Notes: generated by a model not told the origin, from the sequence alone. Positions 45,869-57,936 are shown, numbered from the stretch's first letter. The stretch: DNA of 64,000 bases from Russula earlei (GCA_025769875.1 JAGFNK010000022.1:186001-250000); one strand, 5' to 3'. Translations and numbers: made by a program.

Positions 45869-46699
45869 TTGATGAATAAGCCACACGACTCTTTACGCAC
45901 CGTCTCGTCCATCGCCTCATCCGTCGCCACAGTAGCCTCAGTCGTGCCAGCCACCGACTTTGCATCAGTCTCCGTCTTAGCCTCGCCCATACTCGTCAGT
46001 TCAGCCCAGTCCGTCATAGCACCAGCATCGCCAGCCACCACCGTCTCCACCCTGCCCTCAGCCTCAGCCTTCTCAGTCTCAGCCGCCGCCACCGCGCCCC
46101 TAGTTTTGCCAGCCGTCTCCATCGCCCCAGCTTCAGATCAGTCAACCGCCACCACCACGCTCTTAGCCTTGCCAGCCGCCTTAGTCTCATCAGCCGCCGC
46201 CATAGCCTCAGCCTCAGCCACTGACGTCTTAGCGCCACACGCTGCCACCTCCACCACCGTCTCACAAGCCACCACCGCCACGCCCTTGTCAGCCACAGCT
46301 GCCGTCGCCCCTGCGTTGCCCTCAGTCATCGCCTCCACCCCGTCCGCCTCCACCATCGCACCAGCTCAGTCCGCCGCCACCTTCTCAGTCTCAGCCTCAG
46401 TCTTCTCAGTCACAGCTGCCGCTTTAGTAGTTTTGCACGACACCAGCACCGCCGCACCGTCGCAACCCCTCACCACCAGCACCACCCCAGAAGACCAAGA
46501 AGGCCTCAGCCATGAACTTAGCCACGACACACCACAACAGGAGCAGAAGCCGCCGCCACAGGAGAAGCAGTCGCTGACAGCCAACAGCACACTGCACGCC
46601 GCCTCCCACATCGCCTCCCCATCCATTCGTGCGCTCTCGCCCACGTCTGCTGCCGACACCTGCAGTGGAGACGACCCCGCCACCACTGCCACAAGATGA
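45869..46699 (+). CDS. 276-residue Ala/Ser/Thr/Val-rich protein of TA element E
   Basis: Longest intact version of the element protein: MMNKPHDSLRTV, then long Ser-Val-Ala/Thr-Ala runs to about residue 205, the TTPEDQEGLSHELSH motif, and a Pro/Gln/Lys tail. There is no transposase, nuclease or membrane signature. Codon bias toward GCC/TCC leaves other frames open too, so openness alone is weak evidence for coding. Presence of the same tail in elements A-C and in the Tc1-like element supports a real, conserved gene. It reads toward the end that carries the TATA-like motif. Confidence 0.42.
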   Translation: MMNKPHDSLRTVSSIASSVATVASVVPATDFASVSVLASPILVSSAQSVIAPASPATTVSTLPSASAFSVSAAATAPLVLPAVSIAPASDQSTATTTLLALPAALVSSAAAIASASATDVLAPHAATSTTVSQATTATPLSATAAVAPALPSVIASTPSASTIAPAQSAATFSVSASVFSVTAAALVVLHDTSTAAPSQPLTTSTTPEDQEGLSHELSHDTPQQEQKPPPQEKQSLTANSTLHAASHIASPSIRALSPTSAADTCSGDDPATTATR

Positions 46700-48623
46700 C
46701 AGATCCCACCCCTGCGCAAGCTGCCCCACGCATCCTCTTTCTCAGAGTCCTTGCCACCTACATCTCTATCTACGAACTCATGCTCATCGCCTACGCCTTC
46801 GCTCCTTGTCCATGCCTGCTGCCACCACCTGCAATGGAGACGACTCCTGTATATAAAAACACCCTAGCTACTCTGTAGTAGAAAGAGTTCAGAATAGGAC
46901 CCCTCTTTGCAACCCACTCCTCTCTGTCTGTGAAAAACAAGAAGGATGGTCGGAATGGAGAGGCGAGAGGGGTGATGAGTGGCTGGCCGTGACTCCAATT
47001 GCACTGGAAATAACGTTGCACACCACAACACTTGAGTCAAAAACACTATGGGGCTGCCTCAAGACAGCCCATGGGTACAACATGAGGGAAAAATAATAGA
47101 TATAGACCATGATTTTGAGTTGTAATTCATCTAATACACATGTGGAGGTGGCTTGAGTCCAGCTCCACCAATTCTCACTCAAAACTCATGAAAACAATGG
47201 GGCTGCCTAGCCCTCATTCAGGCGATTCAGGGACAATAAATTTCATATGAATTGAAGCTGTTTTGAGGGAGATATTCATCCCACATGTTTGAGGGGGTTT
47301 CTGCGCCAATTTGGGTGGAATTCAAGCTCCGCGAAGTGCACTGAAAATGGCAATAAGGAAGCATTGTGGATTGCATGCAATATTGCATATATCTCCCATA
47401 TAGCTTTGCCTAACAGCATACTTGTTGTGTTCCTTTCTAGCCACTTTGGTCCATTCCGCGAAATTGGTAGGTAGGGTTTCCCTTGATAAGATGTTGTTAA
47501 GGAGTGGCCTACTAAGACCTCTAGCAAAATAGTCTAGAGTTCCATTTGCATTTAGGTCATATCCTGTGTCATTGGCAAGGTTGGTAAAAGTGGCAATATA
47601 AGAGTCAAGGTTAGGTCCTTGTTGTCTTAGAACAGCTAGTTTGTTGAACGTGTTTTGCCTTTTATTAGTATCAGTGAAGGCATTGTTAAACGCAGTTCTA
47701 AAGTTGTTCCAAAGGGCTTCATTGGTCCTAAGTACTCCAGCAGTGTTGACACTATTGTTAAGTGTTTCCAGTTGAGCGTCAACCCAATGGTCAACATTAG
47801 GGCCTCTTATAAAGGACAGACAAGCATTGACTCATCTATAGGGATTGTTGAAGAGGGAGTTTTCATCATTCATATTGCGAAAGATGGCAAACTCTCTCAT
47901 AAATTTGGAGGATTGGGAGCAATCTCCATCAAAGATAGATGGGGGGTTTCCCCTGACCGCTCCATTGGAAGGGAGTGGGACTAAGGCCACCATGATTTGG
48001 GGGCTAGGTGGAGGAGAAGGAGTAGGAGGTCTTGGTGGAGAGGGAGGTCGAGGAGTAGGTACACGAGCGATACCAAAGATCCTTTGTGGTACAGGGATTG
48101 GTTCAGGTGCAGGCGTGGCTTCTACTGCTAGGTGTATAGGTGATAACTAGGTGAAGGTTGTGTGGTTTGGGGTTGAGAGGAAGGTTGATTAGATTCTACC
48201 GCAGAAGATAAACAATGTCTTCCTAGAGAGGGTGAAGGTTGGTATTGAAAGAGTTGGTGGTACTGGGGATCGGATTGGTCCCAAGTTCCTAAATCATGTT
48301 CTTTGTTATCAAGAAGGAGACCTTTGTGAGTAGCGTATTGGAAGTGGAGTCTGTCTTCTTGTCTATCAAGTTTATGCCAACATCCATTGATAAATTCGAT
48401 AGGGTGGTAAAGTTTTTCGATAAGAAGGTAGTATCCAACTTCAGGTGGGACATTGTGCCAAAAGGCTGGACCAGTGATTCATTTGGGTAAGTTGTCTTGG
48501 TTTTGTCGAGTGATGATTTGGCTGTTCAAGAGGGTCAGATGAGGTTGCGGGTGCGATGGAGGGCTCAGGGATGACAGGTATTTCAGATGTAGAAGCCATT
48601 GTGAAACATTAAGCTTGGTCTGA

Positions 48624-49507
48624 TGTCATGGTAACAAGCCATGTCAGTTCTCAAGCCTGAAGTCGAGTTGATAGTAAAGTGTGTTTCAATAAACGGGCTG
48701 GTTCACATTGTAATGAGTAAGGATCCCTGCAGTGGTCGAAGTGTTTTATGCTAAACAGGTTATGGCCAATAGACCCTTCCTAGTATGACTCAGTCCATTG
48801 AGAAGCTAGGGTAAGTTTGTAATGGGATATAGACTAGGGCTGGTTCCACTAGCTATATGCGTTCAAGTTCGTCATAGACCTTGAACACGTAGAGAGAGGA
48901 AGGTATGTCTTGAAGAAGGAGAGCTCTTCTCAGTAGAGTGAAGAGAGACTCTTAGGGGAGGAAGGGAGAGGTGAAGAGTAGATGGTGGATGGTGTGTGTG
49001 TGTGAAGAGTTGATGAAATGGAGAGGTGGATGTGGTTTGAGGATTAGGAGTCGTGTGGGTTGCAGGCAAATATGTTGGACAAGAGTAGGTTGGATTCTAC
49101 AAGAGACCAAGCTTAGGGCTTTGGTCACAAAGTACTGAGCTTATATATACAGGAGAAGCGCAGCTACTGCTGCGCTTTGACTGTGCTACTATAGTAGGAG
49201 TCATAATAAGTTGGAGTCATAGAAATGAGGCCATGAATGAGTCAGAACCAAGCGACTGTGCTGCACAGTAAGTGCGCAGCATTGCACAGTTGAACTTGTG
49301 AAGTAAGTATGAAAGGAAAGAGAACCAAACAAAGGGAAAGTAACAGCCATCCAGTGAGTGTTACCTGGATGTGTATGGATCACATGATAACACAAAAGAG
49401 ATCACAAGACATAAGAGATCACAAGACCAGTAAGTAAAGGGATGTACGAAGGCAAGCAGTCCATAGCAAAAGGTAAGAGGTAAACATAAAAGGAAACTGT
49501 TGTAACA
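48624..49507 (-). repeat. Upstream LTR of the gypsy element (884 bp)
   Basis: Plus-strand ends are TGTCATGGTAAC and GTTGTAACA. On the minus strand the gag Met lies 25 bp after it, leaving little leader for a primer-binding site; the sequence after the LTR (TCAGACCAAGCTTAATG) does not match a tRNA end I can name. Confidence 0.88.
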
Positions 49508-51114
49508 CCCATGGAGGCAACCCTGATTTCTGTAGTGCTTCACCTTGCTCCTGGAATGGGGTGAGAGCTGTTCCTAGATTCTCAGCAACCATGGCTGGAT
49601 ATGCCTCTACATAGTGCCCTGCATGGCATTCATCAGCTGTCAACTGAGTTTCTGTGTGAGCACTTTTTGCCAATGGCTCATTTTGCTCAAGGGAGGCTTC
49701 CAGTATGTTACAGACAGAGGATGGCTGAGGGTGATTATTGTGCTCTGGGTCAAAGAAAATGCTGTGACTGAAGGGCATGGCATCTATGTAAGCATCCTCA
49801 AAGATGTGGTGGGGCAGGTTGTTGTCAGTGTGTTGTTGCCATGCCATGCTTCATGTCTCCAGCCATGAAAGATGGAGCCTCAGAGACCATGTTGTATTGA
49901 AGGCCTTCTTACACAGAGGGCATCTCCTACATGTCATGTATTGTACTGATATGGTATGACTGCCAGTGTGCACTGGCAGCTTCAAGTTTCCTTTTCTTCC
50001 ATCTCTGCAGAATCTGTTATGTGACCATGTGATGGGATGTTCACATTTGACGTACGCAATGCATGGCCAGGCATGAGGTAAAAAAAACAACAACATGCAC
50101 ACCTTGTATCATAACCATCATCACAACCCTTTCACCCAGCAACCAAGAAAGCCATGAATGTGGCAAAGAGGAAGCAGAAGGAGCTGCAGCAGGAGTACAT
50201 TGGTAAGTGATTTGGATATCCTGTTTTCTTGACATTCACCGGATGTCCAGCTCCAACTCCAAAACCCACTGAATGATCATGTCCCCCTGTTGAAGAGGAT
50301 GACTTGGTATGTACAAAACTTGTTTACATTGCAAGGTATTCACATTTGCAGATACATTTTCATGGGTCCAACTGCCTACATCTGAGTTTGTGCAGCTTGG
50401 TGATACCGTCACCTCCAATGGCAGTTGTGGTGAGACATTCACCCCACCACCATCCAGAAGTGCAGGTTGCTTGGCAAACCTCAAGGAGTGAAAGTGCAGA
50501 GGACCCTATTGAATGTGATGAAAGTGATACTGACCAGGGTGTATACCCTACCAAACATGATGACTCTCATGAAGCCTATACTGACCAGGGTGGATATGAC
50601 AAGGAGGATGCCAATGGCTCATCCCCCATTTCTTCAGGAGACAAGCCAGAACAGGTAATACCCTGGCCACACATATGACACACATATTTGAGGAGGCCCC
50701 ACAGTTCTCCTTCTCCAGAACATGGCAATCCAGAGGAGGCAACATGCCAAAAACACTAACACTCAAATTTTGTTGTCTCCCAACATGGATGCACCAGGTC
50801 TGGCTCTCAACACAGACAGACCAGTCTGTCACCTCTCAATGTGACACCTACCTCAACACAGATGCACTATTTCTATTGCCTCTCAATGCAGATGCACTAG
50901 TTCTGTTGCCTCTCAATGCAGACACACTAGCTCTACTGCTTCCCCCACCAATGCCCAAACTCCCACCCCTCAGTCAATTCATCAGACTTGGACCCTGGCC
51001 CTGTGCACAAAGTCAGGCAGGTACACTCAGTCAATGGGTGCCCAAAGGCCAAGGACTTTGGAGTGGACATCCAGGATGTCATCAGTGCTGTGATTACTCA
51101 CTATTGTGCTGACC

Positions 51115-51611
51115 TGTTACTGAGTGGTTTGGGGTCTGGAAGATGCTGGAAGACCTGAACTATATGGACTGTGTCATTTGCATCATGCATGTGTCAGATC
51201 TTGACCATTTATGTTCCTTAATATTGTGTTCAGAACATGTTGATTGTATCTTTCTTTTGAAGCGATACAGAAGCAATGAGTTGCATTGCTTCTGATCCAG
51301 ATGTTCCTGTACTGCCACATATGTCATTTCCCTGATTGGGAAAGTACTTATGACACCGAGATTGCTACTAGGGAAGCACTTAATGCTTCCAGCACCAAGA
51401 TTAAGCTTGACTTAGTTTGCCAATCCCAAACAGTTGACTCCTACCCTGTCTGCAGAGCCCCTCTCATCTTGTTGCCATACTCCAGAAGGATCTAACACTC
51501 CTTCCCTCCATGAGTATTGCTTGCTTGACTCAAGCATATCTGCATTGGTAGGATGCATTCATAGACATGACCATTGATTGATCTTATTTAAAGCACTTTG
51601 GAGCCTTAACA
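51115..51611 (-). repeat. Solo LTR (497 bp) with TGACC duplication
   Basis: Begins TGTTACTGAGTGG and ends GAGCCTTAACA. Perfect TGACC at 51110-51114 and 51612-51616. Same family as 52266-52886 but inverted, and with about 120 bp missing in the promoter region. Confidence 0.9.
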
Positions 51612-52265
51612 TGACCTCAGCACAATGAATAGCTATCCTGACATGGTCACTGAAACAAACTGGGCCAAGGCCACATGGAAGGCAGGATGCAAGGAGAAGG
51701 ATGTCAACATGGTTCCCAATGTGAATCATCTGTGCATAGTGAGTGAATATATACATTCTATTTGTTTAGATTATATGTGGGCCACATAGATCATGGCACA
51801 ATCTGGCCATCTTCATGGTGATGTCAAGACCAAGGCCAAAGATGCAGTGGCCAACGTTTTCAATTTCCAACACACATACAATCTGACCATCACTGCCAAC
51901 CAATGCACTCAAGTGGCCAAGCTCAAGCATGATTTCACCTACATTTATCAGGTATGTTGCCAGTCAGTGTACTAACATTTCATATTGTGCTGTTGACCAG
52001 GGTTTTCCACAGCAAACAACAGGGCAGAGCAGTTTTTCGAAGAGCCATGCAATCCAAGACATAATCAACAAAGTCTGGTTCCAAAATTCATCAAAAAGCA
52101 AGCCTGACACCATTATATTCCATGATCAATATGATCCATTCCCACTGGTTGCCATTGTGCTCACACTGTCTGTGGTGAATTTTCCAAATTTTGCCCTTGC
52201 TAAGCCATATTTATTAAACTTATAGATGGAATGTGCCCTCAATGAATGGAGAAACAGGTCATACA

Positions 52266-52886
52266 TGTTAAGGCTCCAAAGTGCCTTAAATAAGATCAAT
52301 GGTCGCATCTATGAACACGTCCTACCAATGCAGATATGCATGAGTCAAGCAAGCAATACTCATGGAGGGGAAGGAGTGTTGGATCCTTCTGGAGTATGGC
52401 AACAAGATGAGAGGGGCTCTGCAGACGGGGTAAGAGTCAACTGTTTGGGATTGGCAAACTAAGTTGAGCTTAGGGCTCAACTGCTACAGACTGGGGGCTT
52501 TATATAGCCCTACAGGGATAAGGTTCGTGCTACTGTAGTACTGGTTAGTGCTATAGAAGCAAGAGGTGGCTCATAGAAGTGAGGTTGCTTCTATGTAAAT
52601 GATCTCGGTGCTGGAAGCATTAAGTGCTTCCCTAGTAGCAATCTCGGTGTCATAAGTACTTTCCTAATCAAGGAAGCGATGTACATGGCAGTACAGGAAC
52701 ATCTGGAACAGAAGCAATGCTATTCATTGCTTTGTTAGTACATCTTCAGAATGATACGATCAACGCGTTCCGAACACGAAATTAACGGACATAAATGGTC
52801 AAGATCTGACGCACGCATGATGCAAACAGTGCAGTCCATAGTTCAGGTGTTCCGGCATCTTCCGGACCCCAAACCACTTGGTAACA
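52266..52886 (+). repeat. Solo LTR (621 bp) with ATACA duplication
   Basis: Begins TGTTAAGGCTCC and ends CACTTGGTAACA. Perfect ATACA at 52261-52265 and 52887-52891. It contains a TTTATATAGCCC promoter motif (about 52500) and direct repeats of GAAGC-type strings. It lies within the DUF6532-like coding sequence right after EWRNRSY. Confidence 0.92.
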
Positions 52887-53549
52887 ATACAGCCCTGTCA
52901 CCTTCACAGTGGCAGACTACAAGCATGTTTTTGAGGATGTACATGAGATGCTCCAAAGTTTTGACCAAGCTACAAAGGACCTTGGTATTCTGCTGGCATT
53001 GCAGAAGGCAATATTCACTGGTGGCTGGTCAGATTCATCACCTTCAAATGAACTGTGCTAATAAATTGATAGTGTCTATGGAAGGTTTGATGCTGAAGAA
53101 GGGTTGCACTCACACCAGAACTCACTGTCTGAGGATGCCATCAAGAAGGCAATTGAAGAACATCAGAATGGTGTTGACTGGAGCAACAATGAAGACATTG
53201 AGTAGTTTAGAAATATTAGTTAGCAATGATGTGTAAAATATACATTGTTTCCTGACATTTTGGTGAATGCAAGTGCCTGAATTGTTTATCATAACAATGT
53301 TGCAATTGGTAGAGCATAGGCATGTGGTTGGCTACATAGGCTTCTGTAGCACTCCAGACTATGGTTGACTATGGGGAGAACTGTATATTTATGTTGTCAA
53401 TGTAACATTGTATGATTTGTGTAGCATTGGTAAAGGAAATGTAGTCAATGGTGCTGTATTACGTGCATTTCTTTGTGCTTACCTCCTGTCATCTTATTTA
53501 GTACAGCAGGAGGGGCAAGGACACCAAAAGAAATATTCTAGCTATCCAT

Positions 53550-56500
53550 ATGCAAGAATTAATACAAGCAGAAATCACTGAAATTGCTCATGAGGCTGCC
53601 AAAAAATGTAGGCACAAGCCTCATGTATCTCACCAGCATGCTCCAGCTCTGCTTCAAGTTCACATTAGTGATGAGGAAGATGATGACAACGGAAGTTTTG
53701 TAGAGTCCTTGGGCAAGAGTTCCGAAGATGATGAGCATGAAGCTGTGGTTGATAATGCTGAAGTAAGCTCAACCCTATTTAGAAAGAGAGGTCTCGACAT
53801 CAAAAAAATGATGTGAAACGAAATAGATCAAAATCCCCTGCAAATGATGGTTATCAACGCGGCATATACCATCTTCCACAGAACCTTTGGAGCCTGATGT
53901 GACTGCATCTACTGAGCCCAAAAAGGTGAAACAATATTGCATACTCTTGAGCTATTCCTCATCACCTTATTCAGTCATCTGCAAGACAAAATCCTATTTA
54001 TCTCTTCTATGAACAAGTTGCAACCAGTGCTGATGGTAAAACAGTGGATGGCAACAAACATTACAAGTGCTACCATGGCTTGGGGAAAATTCTGACAGTC
54101 ACTAAAGCCATGAAATATAGTCTCAATGGTGGGTTCATTATATTTAGAGTAACACCATGTCTGATATACTGATAGGTTTGGTCGGTCACCTTAAACACCA
54201 CTTCCCTGCAGGGCTTTAGACAAGGTGGTCGTTAAAGAGTACCTTGAGGAAGAGGGAAGACTTTAAACTGAGCAGTTGCAGGGGAGTACCCAAGAAGATG
54301 AGAGTATCACAAATGGACAGTCTGACAACCAACTGCCATGCTACATTGGGGCTTATATACTGTGTACAGGGTCGATTACAAAGAATAGGAACTATTCTAG
54401 ACTCCTTGGTACCACCCAATAGGACTGCAGAGGCATAAACTCACTTGTGTCAGGTTTCAGGCTTACTAAGTGCATTACTGATCATTGTGGAGCGATGACA
54501 TGCTTATGATGTCACTGTGGAGTGCTTAGTGGGTTGATGAGGTCATTGTGGAGTCACTCAGTCAGCCATGATGTCATTGGAGCCTAGATGACAGTCATAT
54601 GAGTTATGCAACAGTTTGTAGGAGTTCATGCTGCTGTTTTGGGTTCTTGGTGGCTGAGTGGCCATGTGGCTGCCACGCGATGATTACCCGATTAGGAAAT
54701 AGGTGCCTGGTCATGTTATAGTGCCTTTGCAATAGCGATATCTTGTACCATAGGAGGGATAGCCCAGAAAATGGAAGTGTGTTGGCAATGCAAAGTGAGA
54801 GGGGTCCCTCTTGAGTAAAGTAGAAAAACATATGGCCAGGACCTGGCCTTGGTTCATAACAACCTCCTTGCAGAATGGATTGTTGCATGTGACCAACCAT
54901 TTGATGAGGTTGACAAGCAGCCATTTTGTAAACTGCTTGAGTACACATGTCGGCCTTCAGCTAAGCCCCTGCACATTCCCTATCGCACTTCAATACGAAC
55001 AAGGATCATGAAGATGGGAGAACATACTGTTGATAACATCAAAAAAATGTTTTCAGTAAGTTGTATCGTCCATCCACTTCATCAATGCTAACATCTACAA
55101 CAGACGCTTGAATCAAAGGTTGCCATCTTGCTTGATGCCTGGACATCTAGCAATCAACATGCTTTCCTTGCTATTGTGGCACATTATGTTATGAATGACA
55201 GACACCTTGGTAAGTTCATAAAGTTTGATCTTATGGATGTTCTGATTTGTCAATAGAGGAGCTACTCATTGATTTCTGAGAGCTTGTAGGGGAGCACTCA
55301 GGTGAAAACATGGCAGAGGTACTTTGGAAGACTTTAGAGATGTATGGTCTCATTGGGTGGGTCATTGCATTTGTCATGGATAATGCCATGAACAATGACA
55401 TGTTGGTTGATGGTATTGAGGCTTGGTATGAAGCAGCAGGTATCAGATTCTCTGCCAAACATGCCTGACTTTGATGCATGCCCCATACCTGTCACTTGGC
55501 AGCACTGAAAGTACAGTCAATGATCTTATTTTTCTTACACTCAAATCTGAATGACAGTATTCAGCTTCTCAAAGGAATTGGTGCAATCTCAAAGTCAGAC
55601 AGTTGGAAAGCTGCTGGACGAAGTGGCATTTATCAAGATGCAGTCACAGCTCCTGTTTCTTGTGAGCATGATGATGCAGGTATAGACAATGAGGAAGAAG
55701 ACACAGAAGAAGCTGTAATAGGGGTGTCACTGTCAATTGACAAGGTATTGTTGGCACAACTCTATAACAACAAACAGCATAGCCTAACAAACACATCCCA
55801 TCTTTTCAACAGCTTCGTAAGATTGTTTGTACCATTCGCTCTAGTCCACAAAACGCCACGCCTGGCTGAGGGAGGTTGCTGTCCATCAACATCTGAAGGA
55901 TAGTGACTCCTCTGAATGGGCACTGATGCTTATGCTGGATGTTAGAACTCGCTGGTCATTAACTCACCAGATGCTTTGTATGTTCCAATTGTCTTATTCA
56001 TGGTCACTTAGCTTACAATTAAGCACAGGTTGAGCTCTTGATTATCGTGAAGTCATTGACACTTATGTTGCACGCTGCCATGATCTGCATGATTACAAAC
56101 TCTCTGAGGAGGACTGGGAAGGTATCACTTTGATTGCAGGATGGCTTAAGTCCTTCCATTCAGCAACTACTCAAATGTCAGCTACACATCATCCCACACT
56201 CTCAAGCATGCATGCAATCTTCTGAGGGCTTCAAGAGCAAATCAAATATATTCTTACTCATCTTCCATCGTCAACTTCACCTGAGCTCATGCTTGGTCTC
56301 ATAGATGCACACCACAAGTTGAGTGACTACTACTACAAGTTTGATGAGTCACTGTTGTATACTTGGGCTGCATGTATGTGGAATTTCTGCCCTTTTTCTG
56401 CACGCCTAAACTTATGTGCTATACTTAGTGCTTGATCCTTGCATCTCATATGAAGGAATGAAATCTGATTACGCTGATGGCAACATCCTTGCTGACTATC

Positions 56501-57300
56501 TGGATTCTGTGAAGGCATCACTCAACAACTGTTTCCAGGAGAATTATGCAGGAAAATATGTTGCGCTGCCTGTCCATGATCATCCCTGTACCACTAGTCC
56601 GTCAAAGACTTGTTCACAGTCTCGCAATGAGTCTCTGCAAAAGGTCAATTTTACTGCCCAATACAAGAAGCATGCCAGTGCAAGAAGGGACCAGCTTGAG
56701 GAGTACTTTAGGCTCCCCTGTGAGGAGTTTGATTCCTGTGATCCAGTTCACTGGTGGGTTGGACAATGCTCACAATTTCCAGATCATTTTGTCTTTGCTC
56801 AGGATCTCTTGGCAATTCCAGATTAGAATTTCATTGATATGTGTTTATGTCAATTACTTATGTTGAAAACAAAAACTGCAGGTTCTGCTGTTGCTGTTGA
56901 AAGAATATTTTTGGGTGGGCAGACACCATCTCATTACAAAGAGCCAGCCTACATCCAGAGACTATCCAGACATTGATGCTTGTCAAGCAGCACTTATGTG
57001 TTATGCGACGCACCATCACCGCATCGAGTATGGCTGTAGCCATATATGGTACGGTTGGCAGCCCTATCCCCAACTGTGACACTGTACTATCCAAGGAATC
57101 TACTTGTGCACTGTCAGCAATCTTAGCACAACACCAACGCCAAAAGTCTACCTTACCAAAGGCTTTACAACAAATCAGAACAGGACTGCCATGCTCTCCA
57201 TTCATGGATAGTGTCACCACCACATATGGTACTCAGGATTCAAATGTGAGAGCAATTTTAGCTAAGCATGTGTACAACACATCTGAGGGCAAGTAAGAGA
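53550..57300 (+). pseudogene. hAT-family transposase gene, interrupted by an LTR2 fragment
   Basis: An N-terminal charged region (MQELIQAEITEIAHEAAKKC, then acidic SDEEDDDN) is followed by the frame-broken zinc-finger-like part (VDGNKHYKCYHG) and an intron giving LVGHLKHHFPA. LTR2 sequence 54213-54861 lies here. The coding part resumes EWIVACDQPFDEVDKQPFCKLL, then VAILLDAWTSSNQHAFLAIVAHY (typical hAT core), DNAMNNDMLV and DPCISYEGMKSDYADGN. Last is the C-terminal dimerisation block GSAVAVERIFLGGQ...SLQRASLHPETIQTLMLVKQ near 56880-57000. The order and motifs are those of fungal hAT transposases. Frameshifts and stops are frequent. Element ends were not identified; an autonomous relative of this kind could have mobilised the 1.2-1.5 kb hAT-like elements. 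Confidence 0.75.
54213..54861 (-). repeat. LTR2 copy, 3' truncated, in the hAT gene
   Basis: Ends GGTTCATAACA at 54861 (the complement of the LTR start) and retains the promoter motif (GGGGCTTATATAC, about 54350). The last about 190 bp of the LTR are missing at the 54213 side, so no duplication can be matched. Confidence 0.75.
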
Positions 57301-57394
57301 GACAAAGTGCTTTATTTGAGGTGTGACAGAAGATTTGACTTGCCTCCTCTTCACTTGAGGCAAGTTATATAAACTGTCCTTTTTCTCCCCCCCC

Positions 57395-57930
57395 TGTCAA
57401 GACTCACTGTTGAACTATCCAGTTCAAGAGCGAGGAGTAAGCTCAAAGACAAGTCGATAGACATCTAAGATGGTGTGGGCAAGAAGTAGAGTCCAAAGCA
57501 GTACCAAATACCAGAGAGGTATAGTTACAGGTAGAGTCAAGCAGGTACACAGGGAAGAAGCCAGAATGGTCACAAGAGGATGGTCCTTAAAGGAGTATCC
57601 CAGGGATAGAGAGTGCCATAAACAAATGGACAGTCTGAAGACTGTCTGTTACTTTATTGAGTGCTTATATACTACAAGAGAACTGCTAAATAGGGAACAA
57701 GTCTTAACCTTGTTATCAAGCACAATAGATGGATGAGTAAGAAGTCAGAGTGCACTTACTGAGCATGCTCAGTCATGCTCAGTAAGCTGCTGCGTAAGAA
57801 GGCTTCTCTTGATGAGTAAGGGCCTTTACTGTCCACATGTTCACTGCTCTAGTACACGTGCAAAGCACCTGATTCATTTGCTGTTAGTTTAGGGCTGGTC
57901 ATTTGAGGACTTGTAGTTTGGTTCCAGGAA
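57395..57930 (-). repeat. LTR1 copy, truncated
   Basis: Begins TGTCAAGACTCACTGTTGAAC after a C-run and follows the LTR1 order to about 57930, where it gives way to gypsy gag coding sequence. About 430 bp of the far end are absent. Confidence 0.78.
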
Positions 57931-57936
57931 TAGACA

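Larger units (their letters stand above)
44127..47353. mobile_element. TA element E (3227 bp) inside gypsy gag
   Basis: TA at 44125-44126 and 47354-47355. Ends are TTGCCATTTTCAG and CTGAAAATGGCAA. It is nearly the same length as A (3234 bp) and runs in the opposite direction with the same internal order. The TATATAAAAACACC motif is at about 46854. The restored gag frame proves both the TA duplication and the boundaries. Confidence 0.9.
43553..48599 (-). pseudogene. Gag gene of the gypsy element, split by TA element E
   Basis: The N-terminal Met is at 48599 (MASTSEIPVIPEPS), followed by frame-broken sequence. The capsid-like region at about 47850-47360 includes NVDHWVDAQLETLNN, GPNLDSYIATFTNLAND, GTLDYFARGL and FAEWTKVARKEHNKYA. 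The zinc knuckle CFFCSKQGHVARNC (CX2CX4HX4C) is in the 148-codon frame 43999-43553, which ends at a stop before the protease. The 3.2-kb element E (44127-47353) lies between the capsid-like part and the knuckle. Taking it out with one TA gives a continuous frame reading CNPQCFLNFCPTN across the join, with no stop. Confidence 0.82.
42014..49507 (-). mobile_element. Gypsy-type LTR retrotransposon with CCCAT duplication, pol deleted
   Basis: Two LTRs in the same orientation (48624-49507 upstream, 42014-42885 downstream on the minus strand) are bounded by a perfect CCCAT at 42009-42013 and 49508-49512. Inside are a gag gene, a protease segment, one full TA element (E) and a partial one (D). There is no reverse transcriptase, RNase H or integrase between the protease and the downstream LTR, so most of pol has been lost. 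It sits inside the Plavaka gene. Confidence 0.9.
40150..50102 (-). pseudogene. Plavaka-type transposase gene, split by a 7.5-kb retrotransposon
   Basis: The coding remains lie at 50102-49513 and 42013-40150. Order along the protein: a C2H2-like start (CPLCKKAF...LRLHL), then an acidic stretch ending LPPW at the insertion. After it come VPFEDTEEWELVNWLKNQV, YDEMWTADWWWEMQ, VILVSNKMQLLGFSG, FHSHKHVLIDLGVHKHFNI, SADGFNMESSEHLHIDYAK and finally HPLAYIHWFYPFT near 40270. These match my knowledge of the Plavaka (CACTA-related) transposases of Agaricomycetes. There are many frameshifts and stops. The open frames at 41723-41328 and 41085-40801 are the best preserved. Element ends and duplications were not found. 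Confidence 0.75.
50103..53205 (+). pseudogene. DUF6532-like gene, interrupted by two solo LTRs
   Basis: Pieces in order: KKAMNVAKRKQKELQQEYI near 50150; a Ser/Leu-rich part with three 33-36 bp tandem units at about 50850-50945; MVTETNWAKATWKAGCKEKD near 51650; an intron; LHGDVKTKAKDAVANVFNF; IQDIINKVWFQN; IIFHDQYDPFPLVAIVLTL; an intron ending at about 52225; then ECALNEWRNRSY. After the second LTR it continues VTFTVADYKHVFEDVHEML and ends NNEDIE plus TAG at 53203-53205. This order is that of the DUF6532 proteins common in Agaricomycetes, function unknown. The first few hundred bases overlap the 5' side of the Plavaka gene remnant on the other strand. Confidence 0.6.

Noticed and set aside
51246..52742. 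A single DNA transposon with inverted repeats at 51.25-52.74 kb
   Set aside because: The inverted copies extend further and each has its own 5-bp duplication and TGTTA…TAACA ends, so they are two solo LTRs.
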